Source: Membranipora membranacea (taxonomy: Eukaryota > Bryozoa > Gymnolaemata > Cheilostomatida > Membraniporidae). From it: DNA of 64,000 nt. Each line of letters begins with the position of its first letter. Position 1 is the stretch's first letter. Positions 24,362 to 34,984 of this stretch are shown here, in pieces. The stretch is taken from NCBI GenBank assembly GCA_914767715.1, contig OU612072.1, forward strand, positions 25,918,001 through 25,982,000, given 5' to 3'. The position numbers and the translations under genes were made by a program. A model generated the notes under the pieces. That model was not told where the DNA came from and did not search any database. It worked only from the letters and a program-made list of their open reading frames with translations.

Positions 24362-25190
24362 TATGACAGGATGTTTACTGAAAGAAGAAAAGAGTTTAAA
24401 GTAAGATATATGAGTAGGTGTGTTCATTATGATAGAGAGCTCGTTCACAGTGTAAGGTAAAATAGGGATAGAGGAATCAGCTTGTGGAACGAAACTTATG
24501 AACTTGTGAAAGTTTTGTGAACATTATGAGGAATAATAAGGAATAATATCTGAAATAATTTAAAGATCTTACTGCTAGTATCCTTACATATTAAGAGACA
24601 AGCAGTGTTAATAAGAACACACAATATATGCAATTCTATTAATTAATATTTTGAAACCAACAGTAGTATCTTGTAAAAAAATCTTAATCTAAAGGAAGAA
24701 CAATTACTAATGCCAAAGTGAAAACACAGAATTGATCTCAATATTTCTCACACACAAATTTTCTTTTGCCTCCAATTTCCAAATAAGTGTTGCAGCAGGA
24801 GGCAAGGTGATCTAGTCATCACCATACCCTCCCTGTAGTCTTACAATGAACATATTTCTCTCCTATGTCAAAAAGTTGTCCTCTATTTTGAGAGAAGAGG
24901 ACAGCTCCTATGAAGAATAAAATTTTCACTCTCGCGTTGAGGTTTCAGTTTCAAAATGTAATAGTATGATAGTTATTGATCCATGTCCAAGGGCCGTTAT
25001 CTCAATTTGGGATAAGACCTGGGGATCGGTGTCAAGAGTTTTCTCAAGAGCTGAGCTTGAATACTGCAAAATTGACTTATGCGCTATGTAAATGTCACAA
25101 ATTCCTCTGATGAATAATCAGATAAATCTGGGTCAATGATAATTAATACGAGGTCATGATTAATCAGAGCTGTAAGCCGCAATACCACAT

Positions 25191-25893
25191 CACAGAGTAA
25201 GGATAAACAGAGGGGACACTTCAATGATCGTTATAGTGCCTGCGGTTTTTGAGCTACTGGGGGAAAATCATCATCTGGCCACCTGCCAATTTTCAATAAA
25301 TATATAAGCTAATAAGGGATTTTGTCATACATACATGCCTACCTTTGTTGGGCCATCAGTCTTTCTGTATTCATCCCAAAGACTGATTACCAACTTTTTT
25401 GAAATGTCAAACCTTCAAGCTATACACCATATTGTTGTCATTTTTTGCTAGGATGCATAGGCTATGATTTATATGGGTTTTTAAAATGAGTTATATCATA
25501 TAGATTAACAAGCGGCTTGGATCAGTACACGGACATTTCCTAATTTTGATGACCAGCCATCCATCAATTGTCACATGTAAATCTATATGGAAAGACTCAT
25601 TTTAAAAACCCATATAACTCATAGCCTATGTATCCTAGCAAATAATGACAACAATATAGTGTATAGCTTGAAGGTTGGACATTTCAAAAAAGTTGAAAAT
25701 CAGTCTTTGGGATAAATACAGAATGAATTATGACCTATCAAAGGTAGGTATGTCTGCCTAAAACCTCACATCGTAACTTATATAATTATTGAAATTTGCA
25801 GGTGGCCAGATTGATGATTTTCCCCCAGTGGATCAAAACCGCAGGCACTATAACGCTCACTGAAGTGTCCCCACTGTTTATCCTTACTCTGTG
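25191..25893. mobile_element. 703-bp TIR element with 7-bp target duplication
   Basis: The ends are 12-bp perfect inverted repeats 'CACAGAGTAAGG' and 'CCTTACTCTGTG', and the inverted homology continues inward for about 300 bp per side ('ATAAACAG.GGGGACACTTCA'). It is flanked on both sides by 'ACCACAT' (25,184-25,190 and 25,894-25,900). It has no transposase ORF, so it is non-autonomous. Its inner right arm shares 'CATAGCCTATGTATCCTAGC' with 8,358-8,500 and about 46,080. A TSD of 7 to 9 bp would fit several superfamilies (hAT, P, Merlin, Mutator), and I do not choose. Confidence 0.85.
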
Positions 25894-25900
25894 ACCACAT

Positions 25901-27370
25901 CATGATTCACCTGTCTTTTTTTAGCAAACACTTCATGTTTTGATAACAATTAGTGGTCATCAATCAATCCGCTGTTGGCCTCTTTCGCTCTTTCGTGGAC
26001 GTTGACTTTGATCTGCAGCACAGTTGTGGTTGGATGAGTACTGTAGGGTGCTTTTGATGGTTTTGCCTCGGCCCACAGGCTTTTTGTTTATTCCGGCCCC
26101 TCGGAGTGAGACACAATCATGTTCAATGTAGTAATATGTTTCTCAATATTTTTCTATGGTTCAAACCTGGTAACAGTAACATAAAAGACGTTACATATAA
26201 ATATGCTGCCTCAAACTATCGACACCAGTTATAACGTAACTGGCTTGGCACGACATGCTGCCACGCTAACTTCAGTCATAAGATACCATCGGCACAATTT
26301 ATTCTGCCAAAACATTACAGTTTGTTCTTTATCAAGCAGTTCAGCTTTAATCATCTTCAATTCAGTTAATTATTAGCAGCTCCGTACGAGGACCAAAGAG
26401 GTTTGTTTCTGTGAATTCCACCGATTTTGATTATATTTTATTTTGTCATTTTTATGCATATCTGAATCACTGTGTTTGATGTAATTACTATAAATTACAT
26501 TCTCTAATCTGATATAATTTCACTATTATTTTATGCATTACTTTATTACAATTTTTACCAGCATCATCATATCAATAAAGAAGCAGTTAGCCTTCAAACT
26601 TGTGTTGTGCTGCATCTGATAACAGTCCTAAAATACGGGTTCAGCTACACGCTAGGTTCACAATTTGTATTACATTTCTCTGCACATTAAGCAAACCAAG
26701 GTCAACAGCCTATTTTACGGTCCAAATCATGAAATATTAAACCATGACCCCACCATTTTAATTAGAAAATAAAATACACACAGCCAGCTGCAGATCAGAG
26801 GCTAAGTTTATATTTCAGCAAAATTTAAAATTAGTTTACCTTTAAATTTTAACACTCATTTGTTTGCCTCTGACATCAATGTCATGTAACTGCAGATCAT
26901 GGTATAAATAACCTCAGGGACATGGCACGGCAGAAGAATATCCAGAATATCATATATTTGAGACGGCGTCATTCGTCAAGTATAGCCCTGTTTCCTGCAA
27001 TTGACTTTATAGAGGCTAGTTGATCACCATAATTTTTGACAAGCGCAAAATGCCTCAAATATATATTGAGTAGGTAGTTAACATTAAGTAACCCCTAATG
27101 TAGCCAAACTGAACTAGCCAATATTTCCTCCCAAAAGTAAGTATAATGCTGTATTGTATAGGTCTGAGGAGACAACCTACTCTTATATCTATCCTATAGT
27201 GTGTCAGAGGTTACTCAGATAGTCAATTAAGCAATATAATCAAGTCAGCCTTAGATCAAGTTAATTTTTCTGCATTTTATGTTGCTCTCTATTTTTGGTA
27301 CTGCAGCTGAAGGAGTGGGAGTAAATCCGAATGCAAGCAAGGTGGAAAAGACAACAGGATCTAGACACAC
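25901..27370. other. Non-genic; AGXT2 intron 2-3 debris
   Basis: 25,901-26,440 shows nothing I can name. From 26,449 on the sequence repeats 15,522-16,240 of unit 1, that is, fragments of AGXT2 introns 2 and 3. No coding sequence. Confidence 0.5.
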
Positions 27371-27477
27371 CTCTTGTACTTTTGGATGGGCATGTCCAGC
27401 TATAACAGTAGCTATAATACCAGCGATCATGTCGTTATACATGTTACCCTCCAGATCATATAACCACTGCATGTGTC
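27371..27477 (-). pseudogene. AGXT2 pseudogene exon 2 (unit 2)
   Basis: 107 nt, at the protein level the same as the unit 1 remnant over the exon: '[20 protein letters not shown]', then the extra isoleucine, ending 'HAHPKVQE'. Splice sites are present, but it is the only AGXT2 exon left in unit 2. Confidence 0.88.
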
Positions 27478-27499
27478 CTACAATCATACACAAATAACC

Positions 27500-27760
27500 A
27501 TCAGGTCAAACAATCAGGTCAAGTTATCACGCCATGTCTAATAATCAGGTCAAGTAATCAAGTCATGTCTAATAACCAGGTCAAGAATTCAATTCATGTC
27601 CAATAATTAGGTCAAGTAATCAAGTCATGTCTAATAATCAGGTCAAGTAATCAAGTCATGTCCAATAATCAGTTCAAGTTGTCAAATCATGTCTAATATT
27701 CATGTCAAGTATTCAAGTCAAGTCTAATAATCAGGTCAAGTAATGGAGTTCAATAATCAG
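27500..27760 (+). repeat. ~31-bp minisatellite in intron 1 (unit 2)
   Basis: Same 'AATCAGGTCAAGTAATCAAG' array as 16,690-16,945, with about eight units. Confidence 0.9.
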
Positions 27761-28119
27761 GCATTAACTAAATGAAAATTGATAAAAATATATTTTTTAA
27801 AAGGATATAAAACATGCAGCGGTGTGGTCTGTTGGTGGTGTGGTGTGGTCCACGCATGAGAGCCAAGACTAGAGAGGCGACCACCCTATTGAAGAAAACT
27901 GAGACCACCCTGGTTCAACCGAAACACAAGGGAGACCAAACCACCCATGCCACCTACCCACCACCATCCCACAAGGATCCCGCCAGGCGATCCAGCAGAC
28001 CAGAATGCCCGACCCCCTCCACTCCCATAAGATAGTTGTTGAACAACTGCACCTCTTTAGTCAACAGCGACACTTCACTCACATTTTGTTAATGAAAACA
28101 GTTTCTTTTCCCCAATTGT

Positions 28120-29250
28120 TGGCCCTCAGAGGTTTGAAAATTGCTGACGGCTGTGTTTTTTCAAACTTATGGGATTTCGGAATAATTTCCTTCTCATGGA
28201 CTTATTTTAGAAATAAAAGGAATAAACAGTATCTACAGTGCATGAAAATTGGCATTATTTTATTGTTGGGCGCTTTAAAAGTGACTTGATTGGTTTTGAC
28301 AGTGTTTAGTAAGAGGCGATTTGCTTTGCACCACTCTACAACTTTACAGAGGTTTTTTTTCAAAGTCGGTGGGTCTGACCAGAAAATATTAGTGTCATCT
28401 GAAAATAAGATATATACAGGTTGTGGTTTTTATCTTATCAGATCATTTAAAAAGATTTAAAATAGAATTTTTACTTTTTCTATGGTTGATCAAAAGTCGT
28501 CAATTTTTACAAACTGTTTACGTTCTGATAAATATGATCACATTAAAATTTCTGGCTCTTTGTGCGAAACTATAAAATGGCAGATCTTTTAAGTAAAGTA
28601 TCATGGTCGATAGTATCGAATGCTTTGCTAAAATCTATAAAAACTCCTTGTTTCATTCAACTTTTGCAACAAACTTTTGTGTAATTTTTCCATTTATTTA
28701 GAAATAGCTAGACAATTGTTTTTGCTTTCTCTAATGCCAGAATAGTTGGTATAAACTGGATTGTTTCAAAAAGTGAATGATACACATCAGCTTTGACCCA
28801 AACGACTTGATGATCTTTGTCAGAGATTCATCATTAGTTATCAGGATATTTGCGATAATGAGAGATCCGTCAGCTCCATGGCTACTGACATCAGCTGGCT
28901 AGCTGTCGATTGCTGTTTTATAGTCTCATCAGCACTCACCAGGCGTTTCACTTTTGCTCGTAGATCCTCAACTTCTCTGCTTACGAAATCAAGAGGGTTA
29001 ACCACCTGGGTATGTTCTTTTTCAATGGCTGCCATCCTCTATGCTAATTTCTGAATTTTTTACATAAGTAGCTTGTACTGGGTTTCTGTTGATATCTTAT
29101 GTTCATCAAGTTTGTCTTAAACCTGCTGGAATTGAGATTCCCGATCGTTAGCAGCGCCATCATCCGCCGATGCTGACTTTCAAGGCAAGCTTTTACCCCA
29201 GATGCCATTATCCGGTAATGAGTCTCACCCAATTTAGCGGCAGTTCACAA
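28120..29250 (-). mobile_element. Degraded LINE relic (LINE-e, unit 2 copy)
   Basis: Counterpart of 17,230-18,410, with the same internal deletion joining an ORF1-like coiled-coil stretch ('MAAIEKEHTQVV', 'REVEDLRAKVKRL', 28,841-29,035) to RT remnants ('DFSKAFDTI', about 28,630). The shared deletion shows the element was already broken before units 1 and 2 separated. Confidence 0.7.
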
Positions 29251-29997
29251 TCGGATGATCAGTTCCCTGCCCCTACTTCCAGACAGCACTGATTTTTTAT
29301 CCTTTTTCTGTTTCCTTTCTGGAATTTGTAGTATAGATTAGATCGATCAATTAGTAAGCTGCAGTGATAAGCAAGCATGCAGGTCAAGCACAACCATTCG
29401 CAACGAAAGCTGATATCATTGATAGCAATATCTCCCTGCCTGTAAAGGGCGTGGGGCACTAGTACAGTTTTTTATGCCCAAAGAGATATATATTCTGATA
29501 TCATATGGTCTGCGGGGGTTTTTGACCAGGATAATATAGCTTAGTGGTTATTGTATTTAATGATAATCTCCCAAATGTATTATCTGGTCAGGTAATAAAA
29601 AAGAAAATCCGGTTGTGTTGAGTCCGGGTGTTGAAGAAAGATCCGCTAGCAAGAATTAAGATCCTATCCCATGTCAAATGTTCTCTTAAGACTTTCCTGG
29701 AAATCAAAGAATCAGAGGATCAGAGGTAACAAGTCGTCATGAGTAGACCATTAAAATGATGTTTTTTTTGTAAATCAGAGCTGCATACAAAATATGTAGT
29801 TTTATTGCAAGCTGATTGCGCTAAATTACCTTGTGCCTAACACTGATTATCAGACACTAGCAAAAAGTGGCTCATATTGTCATTTGAATACAACCAATGA
29901 GTAATATGAAAATTGTGAGGATGTCATCAAAGTTTGCAGACAATTTCAGATTTATTCCTTGTAGGAGGTACACTGAATGATATCGAGATCAGTGTTA

Positions 29998-30667
29998 AGT
30001 TGTAGCTACATCAATTTGGGGTCACAAGTGGTTAATCGGTGTATCTGCACGAGTGATTACTTGTGTTAAGTGGACATCGAACTTGTTGGTCTTTTGCCCG
30101 AGTGATCTGGAGGATCCTTTATGCTGATTGGTTGTTGATTGCTTGCTTCAATAATCACGCGGTTAAACACGTCATCTATCAAATCGTGACAGGCTATCAA
30201 AAATGGAGGAGTTGATAATATCTGTAGTAAAATCACATCCCCCTATTTATGATAAAAAATACCATCACTATAAAGATAGGAGTGGTGCTGTAATGAAAAT
30301 ATGGAAGGTAATAGCAGTATCACTTGGAATGGAAGCTGTCCTGACATGACATCCATAGTATAGCATAGGAAAATCAATTTTACAGAAGACTGAAATTTTA
30401 TTTGGTGAAGAATCAAAGTGACAAAGACCCGGATTTAATATGACATCTATATCCGGTCATTTAATAACATGCCCATTAAATATCATTGGTCAATCGATTG
30501 AACTGAGGAAGTTCATTGGTCAATCTACGCACCTGATTAATGACCCCACTATGACTCACTGGACCATCGTGTACTAACTCAAATGCCTGTATAGCAGTGT
30601 GAGATCGGCTGAGCATGTCTAGACATGCCATCGGCCTGTGATTACATCGTCTCGTGTAGCTACAACT
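29998..30667. mobile_element. Non-autonomous PIF/Harbinger-like element
   Basis: 670 bp with perfect 13-bp inverted ends 'AGTTGTAGCTACA' / 'TGTAGCTACAACT', flanked by TTA on both sides (29,995-29,997 and 30,668-30,670). A 3-bp TWA target duplication is the hallmark of PIF/Harbinger. It contains a MADF-like ORF, and autonomous Harbingers encode a Myb/SANT or MADF protein beside the transposase. The transposase is absent. Unit 1 lacks the element at the matching place (about 19,045). It landed in a piece of the foldback family ('GATCAGTGTTAGG'). Confidence 0.82.
30203..30349 (+). pseudogene. MADF-domain fragment (Harbinger accessory protein)
   Basis: A 48-residue open frame beginning 'MEELIISVVKSHPPIYD', continuing 'YHHYKDR' and 'IWKVIAVSLGMEA' before TGA. 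This matches the first two helices of a MADF/Myb-SANT-like domain (pattern: L/I-x2-V-x-x-H/Y-P-x-(I/L)-Y-D, Y-K-D, W-x-x-I-A-x-x-(L)-G). The usual third helix ('V..KWK.LR') is not found in frame. DNA-binding role in PIF/Harbinger transposition is known for the family; here it is inferred, and the fragment looks truncated. Confidence 0.65.
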
Positions 30668-32540
30668 TTAGGCCTTATGTAAGACCCTAGAGGTAGTAAA
30701 CAAGAGACCTATCATTCATGTAGGTCATTTATATCAACACATGATTACCGTCAGGCTTTTTTATTTATAATTTATAATTTATTTATAATTAAAGTCATCT
30801 AAATAGTTCATATATAAGGTTCATGGAGCTTTTGCAGCTTTCTCATATAATGAGGTTGACATTGATCAAATGAAATTAAATAAATATGACATACATTCAT
30901 CAGAGTGTGGTCTTTTTTCCAGGGACTTTTGACTGCTTTCGAGGTAAGGGTGACTCAGCAATACTGAACCACAACATCGATGTGCTCGGCACTTATATCA
31001 AAGGCTGATAGTTTTGCTGAATCACCCTTCCGTTGTAGGCACGAACAAGCCCTAGAAAAATGTCTACCTTATTTAATGAGAAAAACGTGTTGTTTTGTTT
31101 GTTGAGGTTTTCTCTGATGGGATTTTGGGTGTTGATCCACCGCGATCTTGACACAGAGCAGAGTCAATACTTTTCTTACTGTCAGATTTTTCATACTTCT
31201 CAGCTATGGCTCAATACTTATTTTCACAAAAATCAAAAAATATTTTATCTCATCCGTCATCTGATTTAAAAGTTTTTTGGTTCAGATATATGTTCCTTGC
31301 TTAGGTTTGATCTTACAAGTTTTGTTGTTTGAGGGTTGGGTTAAGGTCACAAAAACATTAATACTCAGCGCCAACAAGATTGTCTTCAGAGACAAGAGGT
31401 ATGAATAATGTCCCCTAGGGTACAGCACATAAATCATAAAGGCAAATTATATTGTTAAGCTTACTTAAAGACATCTTGTTACATCGTAAAGATACATGAA
31501 GATGTCATGTCTCATGAGGTGACTGTACTGCATCAATGTTGGGATGCATGAACTATTTTTGGGTATGGATACGATGCGATGCGTTACCAGAGTATCAATA
31601 TGTCATACTGTCGGAGTTACCATTCTTCTCAGTAATCGGCCGATGAGTTTATTACTTATTTTGATGAAAATAAAAGCCATTAGCTGTTATTTTGCTATCT
31701 GATTTGTAAATGTCTGTTGTTTAGGAGATTCTATGGGTGTGTATCACGGGCTCATGTTTTACCCTCCTATTAATAACATCATGTATAGACAGCATCTGTA
31801 CAGATAAGTCACAACCAGTTGACCACAAACATCGCAGAAAAATTGGTGTTAGTTAGATACAGTCTTTTCTGTTGCCATAGTAAAGGACAACTCATTGGAA
31901 GACGAATACTATGACATGACCGAGTTTATAAAAAGTATTTTCTCTGTCTAAACAAGAGGGGGTGTAGAATGTAGGATGTGGTCATATTTTATCAATGTTC
32001 TTCTGTGCAGATACATGGACCAAAATTAAATCAATGTGCTTTTGTTATGTTTATTGGGCTAATTTTAAATATCAGATGCGAAGATCAATTTATGTGCCCA
32101 AGCATTGGTTTCAGGGATTTATTGTCCAGTGGTAGACAAGATTTACTTTTTTGCCAAGATATGCTTTAGCACCAAAATCTGTCAGGGCAAACTATCGGTC
32201 TGTTCAAGTTTTTAATGTTTGGTTCAATCAAATTTGTAATACATTGCACTCTGAGTTGTTGCCCTACAGTCACATTTATGTTTAGAGCAAGGCATGATTT
32301 AAAAAAAACTTTTCTCATAGATGTCCTTATCTATAATATCTTATCTCTATTAGTGCTATATGAAATCAATTCTTATCTTATCATGTGTTTGAGGGAGGCT
32401 TTATTGCTTTCAAAGTTTAAGTGACAGTTAAAAATAACAGCAATGAAAGATAAAAAGAAAAGACTTAGTTATTTGTTTCATTTTAAAAAGATGGTGTCAT
32501 TTGAGCAGGTAAAGTAGCTGCAGTTAGAAGTTCAAACTAC

Positions 32541-32617
32541 CTTTAGATATATTCACAAGTGCCTCCCTCACACGTTTCAGATCTGTGATAGCGATTATCA
32601 CCGACACCGACACGTCG
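32541..32617 (-). other. Possible orphan exon (unit 2)
   Basis: Counterpart of 23,703-23,773, with conserved AG acceptor and GT donor, 6 nt longer, one open frame retained. See the unit 1 entry for residues. Confidence 0.35.
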
Positions 32618-33115
32618 CTGTTCATAAATAAATATAAATATATCATGAATAAAATGAAAGTTTGACATGAGAAGATGATGGATACTGATCTGGTCTAAAC
32701 ACCACAACTTTTATAAAGCCACTGTTTTTCCCACTCTGATAAATTAACAGTGATGCGTGTGTTTTTCAAAGTCTCGGTTCACATAATTGATTTGTAGTTG
32801 TTAAAGCTTCCTGATATTTCTGATAAAATAATACATACAGCAAGATATAATATCCACATTAGTTCATGAGCATTTTCTTCAGACAACAAAAACGGAAGAA
32901 GTGTGATGGGGGGGGGGGGGGTGAAGATTCCATGATCAGTAGATATAGAAGACAACTCAGTGTGCAGGTTTTCCTGAGTACCAAGATGACCCTGTGTCAT
33001 GTAACTTGTGCACAGATGATTCTGTAACTTTTTCATTTATTTGTTTTTTAGCAGCGTACCAATGATGATTTCTTTAGGTGTAGAAATCAAATTTCTGAAT
33101 TCATAGTAAACTTAC

Positions 33116-33218
33116 TCCTGGTGGATCTCGACTTCGGGCTCGGTGACTTACGACTAACAACGCCATCAGCAACAACAATCATCATCATCAAAATCGCAAA
33201 AGCAGCTACCAACCTCAT
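33116..33218 (-). other. Possible secretory-leader exon (unit 2)
   Basis: 'MRLVAAFAILMMMIVVADGV' followed by a Ser/Arg/Lys/Pro-rich stretch ('SRKSPSPKSRSTR'), ending at a consensus GTAAGT donor (33,110-33,115). It resembles the first coding exon of a secreted peptide. No matching second exon in frame was found. Confidence 0.4.
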
Positions 33219-34984
33219 TATGACAGGATGTTTACTGAAAGAAGAAAAGAGTTCAAAGTAAGACATATAAGCAGGTGCGTTCGTTATGATAGAGAGTTCG
33301 TTCACAGTGTAAGGTAAAATAGGGATAGAGGAATCAGCTTGTGGAACGAAATTTATGAACTTGTGAAATTTTTGTGAACATTAAGAGGAATAATAAGGAA
33401 TAATATCTTAAATAATTTAAACATTTTACTGCTAGTGTCCTAATATATTTAGAAAAAGCAGTGTTATTAAGAACACACAATGTATGCAATTCTATTAATT
33501 AATATTTTGAAACTAATAGTAGTATCTTGTAAAAAATCTTAATCTAAAGGAAGAACGATTACTAATGCTAAAGTGAAAACACAGAATGGATCTCAATATT
33601 TCTCACAAACAAATTTTCTTTTGCCTCCAATTTCTAAATAAGTGTTGCCGTAGGAGGCGAGGTGATCACAGGGACTTTTATATAAACAAATTAAAATCAA
33701 ATAGAAAGTTAATATGGAACACAATCTCAGACATACTTAAAAAGTTCAGATGTCTTCTATTTAAACAATTTCATATAAAAATATCTCTGTAAAATTTAGG
33801 TTAACTGACCTAAGTAATCGATGCTTGATCTTCTTTGTATGCTCTCCTCTACTCTCCCTTACAGTACAGTAATGTATATACGCTGTTGGCATCCGCCTTT
33901 TATACTATGCTTCTCTCATTAGTCAAAGCCTGAGTTTGTGTAAGAAATAGCTTTGAAAGGCTTTATTCTCCTTTGTGATACGCCTATGCCCAAATAAGGT
34001 GAGGATTCACCTTTAATTTATGAACACCCTAATATTCAATCAATGATAGCGAAAACTGTTGACGCAAATCAAGGTCAGCGAGTATATATATTATTTGCTA
34101 ACTTAATAGTAAGAAAATATGTTGATTTTGAAGTTTTGGTAAGGTTTAAAAATGTTTTTATCTGCGTAAGATCACTATCAAAGTTGATAGTGTAAAATTT
34201 GGTATGCAGCCAAGTTTTTTCTGATTCACTAAACAATTTCAAGGTTATTCTCTCACCAAGGGTTAAACTATGAGTCGAAGAAATCTAACAGAAACTCAGG
34301 GCTTCAAACTGTATACATGAGAATTTTACAACAAGTTTTCTATTTTTTATTGCATTAAAACATATTTACACTCAATGTAATGTGTCTTGTACCTCACAAT
34401 TGATGCAGTTCATCTGAAGTCTATTTGAAGAAAAGAAAAGCTAGGTTTAGGATGGGAAATATTTAGTTTGTTCTCAATGCTGATACAATTCACAGGCATT
34501 ATTTACAAGGTATGCGTATCTGATTTTTTGATGACCTGTCAATATAAAATGTGACGCTGGGGACATCAACCAATAACCCCCATTTTAATGAGAATAGTTC
34601 TAGCATGATATATGTTTTTTGCACAGTGAACACTACAAGTATTGATAGGAATTCATATATATATAATTATATCAGTGACTAAAAGTGATTTTGCTTAGTC
34701 ACCCTCATGTTGCAGGCAGTGATAAATCCCTGTTGAAAGCAGTAAACCTTTATAAATTGTTGTCATATCTTTAATTTCATCCGATGGATTTCTGTCAGGT
34801 GGTGTCCCTCATTATAGGGGGCCTTGAACAGCTGAGACCATGGATTTGCATTATTTGTAAATGCTAGCAGACCACATCTTTTGGTCTGACAGCCAGGAAA
34901 ATTATGCTAGAAACTAAAACCACAGAGTAAACAGGCTGGCCATCAAAGAAGTTCTCAAACCACAAAATTCGGTGCACAGAGCTA

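Larger units (their letters stand above)
1..24636. repeat. Unit 1 of a tandem segmental duplication
   Basis: The opening bases of the window recur at 24,637 and 33,487, each time after the same upstream sequence where that is visible (an 'AAGAACACACAAT' stretch ahead of both later copies). Bases 1 to about 12,430 align colinearly with 33,487 to about 53,280: repeats, LINE copies, then AGXT2 exons 10, 9, 8, 5 and 4. Bases 15,522-24,810 align with 26,449-33,660. I therefore read the first 57 kb as tandem copies of one AGXT2-bearing unit. The unit edge is arbitrary because the repeat is cyclic. Alignment was by eye, so identity levels are not given. Confidence 0.75.
24637..33486. repeat. Unit 2 of the AGXT2 array, heavily deleted
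   Basis: It begins like unit 1 (24,637-24,810), then jumps at about 24,810 directly to sequence equivalent to 11,852 of unit 1, so the bulk of the unit including AGXT2 exons 4-10 is missing. After a novel block (25,100-26,440) it resumes with sequence equivalent to 15,522 onward and ends at 33,486. Confidence 0.75.
30790..33486. other. Non-genic; unit 2 equivalent of 19,150-24,636
   Basis: Colinear with unit 1, without LINE-d. It contains the empty insertion site at 32,168-32,180, the orphan exon-like stretch at 32,541-32,617 and the leader-like exon at 33,116-33,218. A run of 13 G is at about 32,910. Confidence 0.55.
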
